Below, piece by piece: positions 8,087 through 16,995 of a stretch of 64,000 nucleotides of DNA. Position 1 is the stretch's first letter, and every line of letters starts with the position of its first letter. The DNA comes from CBDHDJ01 sp965261645. Lineage in GTDB: Bacteria > Pseudomonadota > Alphaproteobacteria > SHVV01. The translations under genes were made by a program, and so were the position numbers. The stretch is from NCBI GenBank assembly GCA_965261645.1, contig CBDHDJ010000004.1, forward strand, positions 372,001 through 436,000. Reading direction: 5' to 3'. The notes under the pieces are model-generated. The model did no database searches and had not been told where the DNA came from. It saw only the letters and a list, made by a program, of their open reading frames with translations.

Positions 8087-9688
8087 ATGGACATATTTGA
8101 GATCACCGGGCTGCCGGCCAAGGACGCGCCGCAAACCAAGGACCACGACGAGCCCGCGCCTGGCGTGTTCGCCTCGCTGCTCAAGGACGCCGTGGCCAGG
8201 GTCGACGACGCATCCCCCGATTCGGGCGCAGATTCGCACCCGCAGGATTTCACAGGCGGCGGCTCTGGCACGCGGGGTGAGGGCACGAACGCCGGCGCGA
8301 CGGCCCTTGACGGCGGAACCGCCTCAGACGGGACGGACCCCGAGATCGCGCCCAGCCCGACGAGCGAGATCGCGGTGGGAGATAGCGAAACTGCCAGCGC
8401 CGAGGTCGTCGAAGCCGGCATTCTGCTCGCCGCGGTCAACCCGGCGCCCGTTCCAAACCCCGCTCCGGGGGCGAGCGACTCAGCGGCTCAGGCCGCCGCC
8501 ATCTTCGGTGAAGACCGGGCGCTGCCACCCGCCTCGCAGGGCCAGCCCCCTGGTGCGGGTCTCCTTCCCGCAGTGAATGGCGAATCACCACCCGGCCTCA
8601 GCGCAAATCTGATCCCCGGCGCCGGCATCGAAACGGCCCTCTCGACCGGCCGAACCGGCTCGAACAACGGCGTGAGCGAGGCAGCTGGCGGCCGCGTCGC
8701 CGGTACGCTCCCCTCGACGGCCAATCCTACGCCGAGCTTGCCAGTCTCCGCCGCTGTCGCCGCATTAACCGCTCAGGCGGCGGGCGTCGTGGACCCGGAT
8801 GGCGAGCCGATCGCTCCTCCGCCCAACGCCCCGCAGACCAGCGGCGCGCCCTCGGCGAACGGCGCTTCCCAGGGGGCTGATGTTCCACTCGAGCAACTGG
8901 TCTTGGCCGGATCGCTTGCCGCCAGCGCCCGTCCGGCGCCCGCGGCAAGCGCACAGAACACGAATGGAAATGCCGCACAGCGGTCAACCGCCGCGGTCAA
9001 GAGCGCCACTGCCGGGGTAACGCCCGGCGCGGTCGGCGGCGCGAGCAACGCCACCACCCCGGCTGTCTCAGCAACGCTGACGCCGGCTGCGGTCGAACCG
9101 GCCGCCCATTCCCACGTGATCTTCGCGCAGGCGGGCGAAGCGCCTGCGGCGATCCCGCTGAGTGGGGATGCGCTCCTGTTTGACGGCGCGCTCACCGCCG
9201 CCGGCACGACGGCATCCTCGACCAGCGCATCGGCGGCCGCCCACGCGACGCAGGCATCCCGGGCCTCCGTGCCGACAACGCCGGGCGCGCAGGTCGCAAT
9301 TCTCATCACGCGCGCTGTTCAAGACGGCGTCCATCGCGTGAGCCTCCGCCTCCACCCCGCTGAACTCGGCCGCGTGAATGTCGAGCTCGAGATCGCGGCG
9401 GACGGGCCCGTTCAGGCCATGGTCACCGCCGAGAAACAGGACACCCTCGACATGCTGCAGCGCGATTCACGCATTCTCGAGAAGGCGCTGCAGGACGCCG
9501 GGCTCAAGACGAACTCCGACAGCCTGACCTTCAATCTGCGCGGCGAGCAACGCGACGGCACGCATGAGACCGCCGAGGCCGAGGCCGACGCTTCCGGATC
9601 CGCCGATGAGGCCGACGCCGAGCTGGCAGATACAACCACACAAGGTGCGACGATCGTGTCGGATCGCGCCCTTGATATTCGCGTGTAA
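8087..9688 (+). CDS. fliK: Flagellar hook-length control protein FliK
   Basis: I choose the ATG at 8087 (MDIFEITGLPAKD) because it follows the sigma-54 promoter; the open frame extends upstream to 7991. The 533-residue protein is mostly an Ala/Pro/Gly-rich low-complexity ruler. Its C-terminal domain (about residues 410-480) contains VSLRLHPAELGRVNVELEI and AMVTAEKQDTLDMLQRD, the Flg_hook signature that switches export specificity when the hook is complete. It is followed 15 bp later by flgD and then flgE, so it acts with the hook cap and hook protein. The frame is intact. Confidence 0.88.
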   Translation: MDIFEITGLPAKDAPQTKDHDEPAPGVFASLLKDAVARVDDASPDSGADSHPQDFTGGGSGTRGEGTNAGATALDGGTASDGTDPEIAPSPTSEIAVGDSETASAEVVEAGILLAAVNPAPVPNPAPGASDSAAQAAAIFGEDRALPPASQGQPPGAGLLPAVNGESPPGLSANLIPGAGIETALSTGRTGSNNGVSEAAGGRVAGTLPSTANPTPSLPVSAAVAALTAQAAGVVDPDGEPIAPPPNAPQTSGAPSANGASQGADVPLEQLVLAGSLAASARPAPAASAQNTNGNAAQRSTAAVKSATAGVTPGAVGGASNATTPAVSATLTPAAVEPAAHSHVIFAQAGEAPAAIPLSGDALLFDGALTAAGTTASSTSASAAAHATQASRASVPTTPGAQVAILITRAVQDGVHRVSLRLHPAELGRVNVELEIAADGPVQAMVTAEKQDTLDMLQRDSRILEKALQDAGLKTNSDSLTFNLRGEQRDGTHETAEAEADASGSADEADAELADTTTQGATIVSDRALDIRV

Positions 9689-9703
9689 GAGGACCAAAGA
9701 GTC

Positions 9704-10369
9704 ATGGAAGTCGACCCCCTCCTGGCCGGATCCGGCAGTTCGACGTCATTCGCCACGTCGAGCCTGGCGGAGAACTTCGACACGTTTCTCACGCTGCTGA
9801 CCGTGCAGCTCCAGAACCAGGATCCGCTCGATCCGCTGGACACAAACGAGTTCACCAGTCAATTGGTGCAGTTCACCGCGGTCGAGCAAGCGATCGCGAC
9901 AAACAACAATCTCGAAAGCCTGATTGGGCTCACAGAGTTGAGCCATGCGGCTACGCGCATCAGTTACCTCGGCAAGGAAGTCGAGGCACCGGGCAGCACC
10001 AGCTACCTGACGGACGGCAAGGCAGAATGGTCTTACGTCCTGGACGATGAGGCCACGGACGTAACGATCACCGTCACCGATTCCCAGGGCACGACCGTCC
10101 ACACCGCAACCGGAGAAACCAGCGCTGGAGAACACAGCTTCACATGGGACGGCCTTGACGATCTCGGCGTCCCACAGCCCGATGGAGAGTACACCATCAC
10201 CGTAGGCGCTAAGGATAGTGACGGGGCCTCAATCGGCGTGACGACATCGCTCATTGGCAAGGTCACTGGACTTGACAACGTCAACGGCATCCTCGTGTTC
10301 GTCATCGGCACGTTGACAGTACCCGTTTCAAACATCACCGCGGTTCGCGTACCGCAGGTGCAGAGTTAG
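9704..10369 (+). CDS. flgD: Flagellar hook capping protein FlgD
   Basis: The 221-residue protein carries the diagnostic N-terminal block NFDTFLTLLTVQLQNQDPLDPLDTNEFTSQLVQF (about residues 24-57). Beta-rich FlgD Ig/tudor-type domains follow (FTWDGLDDLGVPQPDGEYTITV). FlgD sits at the tip of the growing hook and is needed for FlgE polymerisation. It is the second gene of the fliK-flgD-flgE group, 15 bp after fliK and 89 bp before flgE. The frame and length are normal. Confidence 0.93.
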   Translation: MEVDPLLAGSGSSTSFATSSLAENFDTFLTLLTVQLQNQDPLDPLDTNEFTSQLVQFTAVEQAIATNNNLESLIGLTELSHAATRISYLGKEVEAPGSTSYLTDGKAEWSYVLDDEATDVTITVTDSQGTTVHTATGETSAGEHSFTWDGLDDLGVPQPDGEYTITVGAKDSDGASIGVTTSLIGKVTGLDNVNGILVFVIGTLTVPVSNITAVRVPQVQS

Positions 10370-10458
10370 GGCCACCGGCGCGAGGGCCACTCGTCCCGGA
10401 TGGCAGCAACAACCTCATCCCCTCCCACGGGGCATGAGCGGTCAAAAGGAGATCGAAA

Positions 10459-11823
10459 ATGAGTTTATCCGCCGCATTGTTTACCGGCGGTGCCGGCCTG
10501 AACGCCACCTCGCAGGCCATGGGCATCATCAGTGACAACATCGTCAACCTCAACACGATCGGCTACAAGCGCACCGCGGCCCGCTTCTCGAGCTTCGTGC
10601 CGGTGCCAGCCACCAATACGTTCTACTCGCCCGGCGGCGTGCGCTCCTTCCCCTCGCCGCTCATCGATCAGCAGGGTCTGCTGACGGCCTCGAACTCCGA
10701 CACAGACTTCGCGATCTCGGGCGATGGCTTCTTCGTCGTCAACGAGATCGCCAATCCGACGTCGGCCTCCGGCGAGTTCCTCTTCACGCGCGCCGGATCG
10801 TTCACTACCGACAAGGACGGCAACCTGGTCAACACCGCGGGCTTCTATCTGCGCGGCTGGCCGGTTAGCTCGACCGGAACCATCCCGGCTAACCGCACCG
10901 ATTTGCTGGTGACGGAAACGGTGAACGTGAAGAACCTGACGGGAACCGCCGAACCGACCAAGAACGTCAGCTTTCAGGCCAACCTGAATGCCGATGAGCC
11001 GCAGGTCGCCGCGCCAACGCTCGGCCAGATCGCCAGCGGCGCCGTCACGTCGGATTTCACCCGTAGCATCGAGGTCTTCGATTCCAAAGGCGGATCGCGG
11101 ACCATGAGCTTCGGCTTCGTCAAGACGACGACCTCCAACCAGTGGCGCATGGAGATCTTTATCGAGCCGGCCTCCGAAGCCGATGCGACCGCCCATACCG
11201 CCAACGCAGTGGTCGCCAGCGGCACGGTGGCGTTCAACACCGACGGCACTTGGGATTTGGGTGCGACGGCGTTGACCGATGGCCTCGGGGCCACCATCAC
11301 GCCGGTCGCGGGCAATTTCCCGCTCACGATCACCTGGGCGGCCTCGCTCGGTGTCGCCAACAGTTCGATCAACCTCGATATCGGCACCGACAACGATACC
11401 GATGGTCTGCACCAGTTCAGCGCAGTGTCGAATCTGATCTCGACCAGCATCGACGGGGCGCTGTTCGGCGAGTTGTCCAACGTGACCATCGATGATGAGG
11501 GCATAGTCACCGCCCGCTTCGACAACGGCATCAAGAAGGACATCTACAAGCTGCCACTCGCCACCTTCCCCAACCCGAACGGGTTGGAAGCCAAGACCGG
11601 TAACGCATTCATTTCCACCACCACCTCCGGCAATTTCACCCTGCAGGAGGCGAAGGTGGGCGGCGCCGGCCTGGTCGCGGGCGCCTCGCTTGAATCCTCC
11701 AACGTCGATCTCGCTGAGGAGTTCAGCAACATGATCATCAATCAGCGGACCTTCTCCGCCGATGCCAAGATCATCACCACCGCTGACGAGATGCTCGACG
11801 AGCTCGTGCGGATCAAGCGGTAA
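10459..11823 (+). CDS. flgE: Flagellar hook protein FlgE
   Basis: The 454-residue protein begins MSLSAALFTGGAGLNATSQ and carries the rod/hook signature ISDNIVNLNTIGYKRT. It ends with the hook C-terminal helix SSNVDLAEEFSNMIINQRTFSADAKIITTADEMLDELV. FlgE polymerises into the universal joint outside the cell after export without a cleaved signal peptide. A good ribosome site (AAAAGGAG) precedes the ATG. A hairpin terminator follows at 11853. The frame is intact, so the loss of motility inferred elsewhere has not reached this gene. Confidence 0.95.
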   Translation: MSLSAALFTGGAGLNATSQAMGIISDNIVNLNTIGYKRTAARFSSFVPVPATNTFYSPGGVRSFPSPLIDQQGLLTASNSDTDFAISGDGFFVVNEIANPTSASGEFLFTRAGSFTTDKDGNLVNTAGFYLRGWPVSSTGTIPANRTDLLVTETVNVKNLTGTAEPTKNVSFQANLNADEPQVAAPTLGQIASGAVTSDFTRSIEVFDSKGGSRTMSFGFVKTTTSNQWRMEIFIEPASEADATAHTANAVVASGTVAFNTDGTWDLGATALTDGLGATITPVAGNFPLTITWAASLGVANSSINLDIGTDNDTDGLHQFSAVSNLISTSIDGALFGELSNVTIDDEGIVTARFDNGIKKDIYKLPLATFPNPNGLEAKTGNAFISTTTSGNFTLQEAKVGGAGLVAGASLESSNVDLAEEFSNMIINQRTFSADAKIITTADEMLDELVRIKR

Positions 11824-11852
11824 GGGGGTGAGCTTCTAAGCCACCGATCTCC

Positions 11853-11880
11853 GGTACGGGTGGGGAAACCCGCCCGTACC
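11853..11880 (+). terminator. Hairpin terminator after flgE
   Basis: GGTACGGGTGGG pairs with CCCGCCCGTACC across a GAAA tetraloop, giving a 12-bp stem with one G-U pair, starting 30 bp beyond the flgE stop. The following bases (GCCTCGCTTT) are only modestly T-rich, so termination strength is uncertain. Confidence 0.55.
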
Positions 11881-11910
11881 GCCTCGCTTTGAGACAGGAG
11901 ACTGGGCGGA

Positions 11911-11925
11911 TTAGGCATTTCTTAA
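11911..11925 (+). promoter_or_regulatory. CtrA-type box upstream of sciP (TTAG-N7-TTAA)
   Basis: TTAGGCATTTCTTAA differs from TTAA-N7-TTAA at one base and lies 51 bp upstream of the sciP ATG. In Caulobacter sciP is activated by CtrA, so a CtrA box here is expected. Confidence 0.5.
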
Positions 11926-11975
11926 GAGGCCACGCCTATCTTTCGCCCTCAACGCTTGCATCGAGAGTTTGCCGC

Positions 11976-12266
11976 ATGTCCGAACCGCACGCTTCGCTAT
12001 CGCCCAGCATCATTGGACCGGACGGCACCCCTTTGACGCTCGGCGATTTGCCGCCGCCCGAAACCAAGCGGTGGGTGATACGGCGCAAGGCTGAAGTCGT
12101 GGCCGCCGTGCGCGGCGGACTGCTCAGCCTCGACGAGGCCTGCGCTCGCTACCGGCTCTCGGTCGAGGAGTTCCTGTCCTGGCAGCGCGCCATTGATCAT
12201 TACGGTCTGCGCGGCCTCAGGGCGACGCGTATCCAGGACTACCGCGCGCTCTCGCGCCCCGAATAA
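11976..12266 (+). CDS. sciP: CtrA inhibitory protein SciP (DUF1153)
   Basis: The chosen ATG at 11976 gives a 96-residue protein (MSEPHASLSPSIIGPDG). An upstream in-frame start at 11889 would overlap the CtrA-type box and is less likely. The core GPDGTPLTLGDLPPPETKRWVIRRKAEVVAAVRGGLLSLDEACARYRLSVEEFLSWQ is, from recall, nearly the same as Caulobacter SciP. It contains the helix-turn-helix (RWVIRRKAEVVAAV, SLDEACARYRLS). SciP binds CtrA-activated promoters and blocks CtrA-dependent transcription. It lies between the hook genes and fliF and is intact, although ctrA itself is disrupted. Confidence 0.92.
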   Translation: MSEPHASLSPSIIGPDGTPLTLGDLPPPETKRWVIRRKAEVVAAVRGGLLSLDEACARYRLSVEEFLSWQRAIDHYGLRGLRATRIQDYRALSRPE

Positions 12267-12374
12267 AGTACCCGGCGCCGGGCGTCCCGCCCCAGCCGCC
12301 CACTCGGCCTTACGAGGACTTCCCCTCCTCCCGCCAGCGCGCTTCCCACACGACTAGGCAAGTTTTGCCGCCTG

Positions 12375-12389
12375 TTAACGAGTTATTCA
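12375..12389 (+). promoter_or_regulatory. Imperfect CtrA-type box upstream of fliF
   Basis: TTAACGAGTTATTCA fits TTAA-N7-TTAA with one mismatch in the second half. It lies 92 bp before the GTG start of fliF, in the 214-bp gap after sciP. In Caulobacter the fliF operon is regulated by CtrA and FlbD. Confidence 0.35.
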
Positions 12390-12480
12390 CCACCGGCGGC
12401 CATTAAATCGTTGTTGATCGCGATGATCCGGCGTCGTCGGGTGCGGTCGGCGGCGCCTGGGGTGAGCGAGGGACATCGCC

Positions 12481-14125
12481 GTGAATTTATTCGGACAGCT
12501 GCTTCAAGGTCTGGGCGTTGGCCGTCTGATCGCCATCGCGGCCGTCGGGATTGGCCTCATTCTCTTCTTCGTCTTTTTCACGGCGCGCATTACCGAGGCG
12601 CCGATGTCCATGCTTTACGCCGACCTCGAGATTCAAGACTCCGGCCGCATCGTGAGCGAACTCGAAGCCGCGGGCATTCCCTATCAGCTCCGCACCAACT
12701 GCAGCCAGATCCTGGTTCCTGAAAACCAGGTGCTCAGGCTCCGCATGTCTCTGGCCGAAGAGGGATTGCCGTCGGGCGGCAGCATCGGCTACGAGATCTT
12801 CGACCGCCGCGACACGCTGGGCACCACGAATTTCGTCCAGAACGTCAATTTCGCGCGAGCGCTGGAGGGCGAGCTTGCCCGAACCATCCGTTCGCTCGAC
12901 CGCGTCGTCTCCGCGCGGGTTCACCTCGTCCTGCCGCGCCGTGAGCTGTTCACCGAGGACCGCCGCGAACCGAGCGCGTCGACCGTTCTTAAGACCCGCG
13001 GCAACGCGCCGCCCGACAAGTCTCTAGTGGCGGCGCTGCAGCATTTGGTCGCCGCCGCCGTGCCGCAGCTCTCGCCGAGCAACATCTCGATCATCGACGA
13101 CAGCGGCAACCTCCTCGCCCGGGGCACCGACGAGGAATCGGGCGCCCCATCCTCAACCCTGGCCGAGTTTCAAAGGGGATACGAGAAGCGGCTGAAGCGC
13201 AGTATCGAGGAGCTTCTCGAGCAGACGGTGGGGTTCGGCAAAGTTCGCGCCGAAGTGAGCGCGGACATGGATTTCGACCGTCTGACGGTGAGTTCCGAAG
13301 AGTTCGATCCCGACGGCCAGGTCGTACGCTCCACCCAGACCATCGAAGAGAGCTCATCGTCGCTCGACACTGAAGGTCAGGTCCCCGTCTCGGTCGGAGT
13401 CAACCTTCCGGAGGCCACGGCGGCGCAGGAGACGAGCGGGACGCGCAGTGTCTCCAACAATGCCCGGACAGAGGAAACCGTCAATTTCGAGATCACCAAG
13501 ACCAACACGACCCAGATCCGTGAGTCCGGCATCGTCGAGCGGTTGTCGGTGGCGGTGTTGGTCGATGGCCTGTACATCACAGGTGAGGACGGCGAACAGA
13601 TCTACGAACCTCGCTCGGATGCGGAGCTCGAACAATTGGCGACGCTCGTCCGTTCGACCGTCGGCTTCGACGCTGCTCGCGGCGATCAGGTCGAGGTCGT
13701 CAACATGCAGTTCGCCATCTTCGAGGCGCCCGAAATCGCGCCCGAAGATGAACCCTTTGTGGGCATGACCAAGGCCGACTATTTCCAAATCGGCGAAATG
13801 CTCGTCTTCGCCATTGTCGCTATTCTCGTCATCCTCCTTGTCCTCCGCCCGATCGTCGGCCGCGCGCTCACGGTCGCGGGTCCGGAGGCGCTGGCTGGAC
13901 CAGAAGGTGATGCCTGAGCTGGGCGCCGTGGGCGCGCCGGCCATCGAAGGCCCGGCGGGGGTCGCGGCGGCGCCTGAACCGATCGAAGAAGAGAGTATGA
14001 TCGACATGGCCCAGGTCGAGGGCCGCGTGAAAGCCTCCTCGGTGAGGAAGATCGCCGAGATTATCGACAAGCACCCCGACGAAGCGGTGTCGATCATTCG
14101 CAACTGGCTCTATCAGGAAAGCTAG
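12481..14125 (+). pseudogene. fliF: Flagellar MS-ring protein FliF, frameshifted near the C-terminus
   Basis: The reading frame starts with GTG and encodes a first membrane helix (VGRLIAIAAVGIGLILFFVFFTARI). The periplasmic MS-ring domains follow (PMSMLYADLEIQDSGRIVSEL, FARALEGELARTIRSLDRV, VAAAVPQLSPSNISIIDDSG), then a second helix (MLVFAIVAILVILLVLRPI). The frame closes at 13917. The true end, including the FliG-binding tail SVRKIAEIIDKHPDEAVSIIRNWLYQ, continues in another frame to 14125. Total length is 3n+1, consistent with one inserted base between about 13885 and 13915. Without the tail FliG could not attach, so this would abolish rotor assembly if real. Confidence 0.85.
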
Positions 14126-14140
14126 CGGGACCGATCCACG

Positions 14141-15159
14141 ATGGCGATGCAGCAGGGCATGCAAGATCTCGGCGGCCCGCAAAAGGCCGCCATCCTTATG
14201 CTTACCGTGAACGAAGAGCATTCTTCCCTGATGTTCGGACGTATGGACGATGACGAGATCAAGGAACTTTCACAAGCCATGGCCAATCTCGGCATGATGA
14301 GCGCCGATATGGTCGAGCGCGTGTTCGTCGAGTTCGCCTCGCAGATCTCGGCTACCGGCTCTCTCATGGGAAGTTACGAAAGCGCCGAGCGCGCGCTTAC
14401 GTCCGGTGGCCTGGATCGCGAGCGGATCTCGATCATCATGGAGGAGATTCGCGGCCCCGCGGGGCGCACGCTTTGGGACAAGCTCGGCAACGTGAACGAG
14501 GAACTGCTCGCCGCCTACCTCAGGAACGAGTATCCGCAGACCGTCGCCGTCGTGCTGTCGAAGCTGAAGCCGAGCACGCCGCCCGCGTAATCAGCGTGTT
14601 TCCGGACGACTTCTCGATGGAGGTGGTCTCGCGCATGCTGTCCATGGAGGCGGTGCGCAAGGAGGTGCTGGACGGCGTTGAGCAGACCTTGCGGGCCGAG
14701 TTCATGAGCAATCTCGCGCGCACGACGCGGCGCGACGCCCATGAAATGATGGCCGACATTTTCAACAACTTCGACCGCAACACCGAAACGCGATTGATCG
14801 CCGCCCTCGAAGAGCGCAACCGCGAGTCGGCGGAGAAGATCAAGGCCTTGATGTTCACCTTTGAGGACCTGATCAAGCTCGACCCGGCCAGCGTGCAGAC
14901 GTTGTTGCGGATCGTCGAAAAACCGATTCTGTCGACAGCGCTCAAGGGCGCGTCCGAGACCTTGCGTGATCTTTTCTTCAGCAATATGTCCGAACGAGCT
15001 GGTAAAATATTGCGTGAGGATATGGAGGCCATGGGTCCGGTCAGGCTCCGCGACGTCGACGATGCCCAGTCCGAAATGATCTCCCTCGCCAAGGAGCTGG
15101 CAGCCAAAGGAGAGATTGTGATCTCCGAAGGCAAGAGCGAAGACGAGCTGGTTTACTAG
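14141..15159 (+). pseudogene. fliG: Flagellar motor switch protein FliG, frameshifted
   Basis: The N-terminal frame (14141-14590) gives MAMQQGMQDLGGPQKAAILMLTVNEEHSSLMFGRMDDDEIKELSQAM and ends in the middle domain at EYPQTVAVVLSKLKP. The continuation (ARVISVFPDDFSMEVVSRML through MFTFEDLIKLDPASVQTLLRIV to the C-terminal rotor domain) is in another frame. One base is missing near 14575, where the sequence reads KLKP then EHAARVIS. The restored protein would have about 339 residues, normal for FliG. FliG transmits torque between stator and MS ring. The gene lies 15 bp after fliF in the operon fliF-fliG-fliH-fliN. Confidence 0.88.
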
Positions 15160-15182
15160 GACGCGAACCGCGCGATAACAAA

Positions 15183-16320
15183 ATGATGACTGAAGCGACG
15201 AAATTTCTTTTCGACACCGTCTTCGAGAAGGACGCGCCACCGCCTGAAGAGGATGTGGCGTCGGCCCAACCCGAGGAGCAACTTCATCTATACGGAGGCC
15301 GATCTCGAAACCGCCAAGTCCCGCGCCCATCAGGAGGGTGTCGCCGCCGGCCTCGAGCAGGCCCGAGGCGAAGCCCAACGCCTCGCGGCGCAAGCGCTCG
15401 AAGAAATCGCCGGCAAACTTGCCGAGATTCAGGCGCAGATCGACGATCAGCGCCAGGAGGCCCACAAGCAGACCGTCGAACTGGGCTATCAGATCGCCAA
15501 GAAACTGGCCAACGCCCTGATCGAACGGGAGCCGCTGGTCGAAGTCGAGGCGATGATCAGCGAAAGCTTGCGGGAGCTCAGCGAACAAACGTCAGAGCCG
15601 CGCGTCGTGATCTGGGTGGCCGAAACCCTGGTCGCAGAGTTGTCACAACATGCCAACACGCTGGCCGCCCGCAGTGGGTTCAGCGGCCAGATCGTCGCTC
15701 TGGGCGATCCTGACCTGACGGGCTCCGACTGCCGGGTGGAGTGGGCTGACGGTGGCGCGGAACGCGACAGCGCCCAATTGGAGCAGGCGGTCGACGCCGC
15801 TGTTGCGCGGTATCTGCAAGGCAATGGTGCGACCCCTGACGTCATCCGCGAGGCGGCGCATGAGGACACCGCCACGGCCAGCGGCGAGGTGATGCCCGAA
15901 GCTCTGCCAGTGACAGAGACCGAGGATACGAGCGCCAGTCCCGACAGGACGGAGGCGGAGGCGGAGGCGAGCGCACCGTCGGGCGCTACCGAGGATCAAA
16001 TCCCTCCGGCCGCGACCGGCTTTGAAGCGGAATATAACCAAGCAGCGCACGCCGAAACGGCCGCCGCGGACACGCCGCCGGTAGCTGGCGATTCTGAACG
16101 CGGCGAGGCGCACGACACGGGGGGAAAGGATGCGTCCGGCCAAGGTGCCTTCGAGGAGGTCCCGGTCACCGAAGCCGAACCCGCGCCTCCGGACACCGGT
16201 ACCGCCGGCCCCACAATGGACACCGACATCGAGAACGGCGGCGATGAGGCTCCATCAGCCGAGCCCGATGACGCCGACGACGATGAGACAGAAGATCGGG
16301 AACCTCGGTCGAATACCTAG
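15183..16320 (+). pseudogene. fliH: FliH-like regulator of the flagellar ATPase, frameshifted, with long acidic tail
   Basis: The start MMTEATKFLFDTVFEKDAPP is in one frame. The body (NFIYTEADLETAKSRAHQEGVAAGLEQARGEAQRLAAQALEEI, then ELGYQIAKKLANALIEREPLVEVEAMI) is in another, because of one extra base near 15285. The body matches the FliH/HrpE helical stalk that binds FliI. After about residue 220 the protein continues for about 150 residues rich in Glu, Asp, Ala and Pro. FliH homologues are usually 200-250 residues, so this tail is unusual. The gene follows fliG by 23 bp. Confidence 0.75.
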
Positions 16321-16335
16321 GAGTAGGAGACCAGA

Positions 16336-16642
16336 ATGTCCGATACCGCCGATAGTGACGTCGAAACGACGGACACCAGCGTTGAGAACGCCGCCGATAA
16401 CGGCGAGGCCAGCGCGGAGAGTACCGATCTCGCTCTCAAGGACCTCTCAAGCGACAAGGAGGCGGAGCAGAGTGAGGCGCCGGTGCTTGCGACCGGCGAT
16501 GAGGGTGAGGCAGAGATTACGCGTACGGCAACGGATCTCGAGGCGGTGTACGACATCCCTGTTCAGGTGTCGGCCGTTCTGGGGAAAGCTGATATGGAGG
16601 TCAGCCAGTTGCTGAAGCTCGGACGTGGTGCCGTCATCGAGC
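16336..16642 (+). pseudogene. fliN: Flagellar motor switch protein FliN, truncated by an IS3-type element
   Basis: About 100 codons remain: an acidic N-terminal arm, then the start of the SpoA domain (DLEAVYDIPVQVSAVLGKADMEVSQLLKLGRGAVIEL). The SpoA domain is cut at 16642 by the IS3-type element. The missing end (normally following with D-x-x-V-G-E-x-x-D-I) is not found on the other side of the element, where flhA sequence begins instead. So this is a truncation by deletion, not a simple insertion. FliN builds the cytoplasmic C-ring that sets the rotation direction. Confidence 0.88.
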
Positions 16643-16995
16643 TGTCTGACGTCAGCGCCTTTGGGACAAATTGAGGTAATTGCATACCGGAGGATTTCTG
16701 TCTCATCGTAGTGACCGAAGGGAACGAAGATGAGACAGAAATCAATGAGCAAGAACGACCCGGCGGATGGAACGGTTCGGGATATTCGCCGCAAGACACG
16801 CAAGCAGTATACGGCTGAGGAGAAGATCCGGATCGTGGTGTCGGGCCTGCGCGGCGAGGAGAGCATCGCCGCCTTGTGCCGCCGCGAGGGCATCGCCGAG
16901 GGTCTGTATTACAGCTGGTCGAAAGAGTTTTTGGAAGCGGGCAAGAAGCGGCTCGCCGGCGACACCGGGCGCCAAGCGACCTCGGGCGAGGTTAA

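Noticed and set aside
13814..15713. Programmed frameshifting in fliF, fliG and fliH
   Set aside because: There is no slippery run or pause structure at the breaks, and these genes are not known to use programmed shifts.
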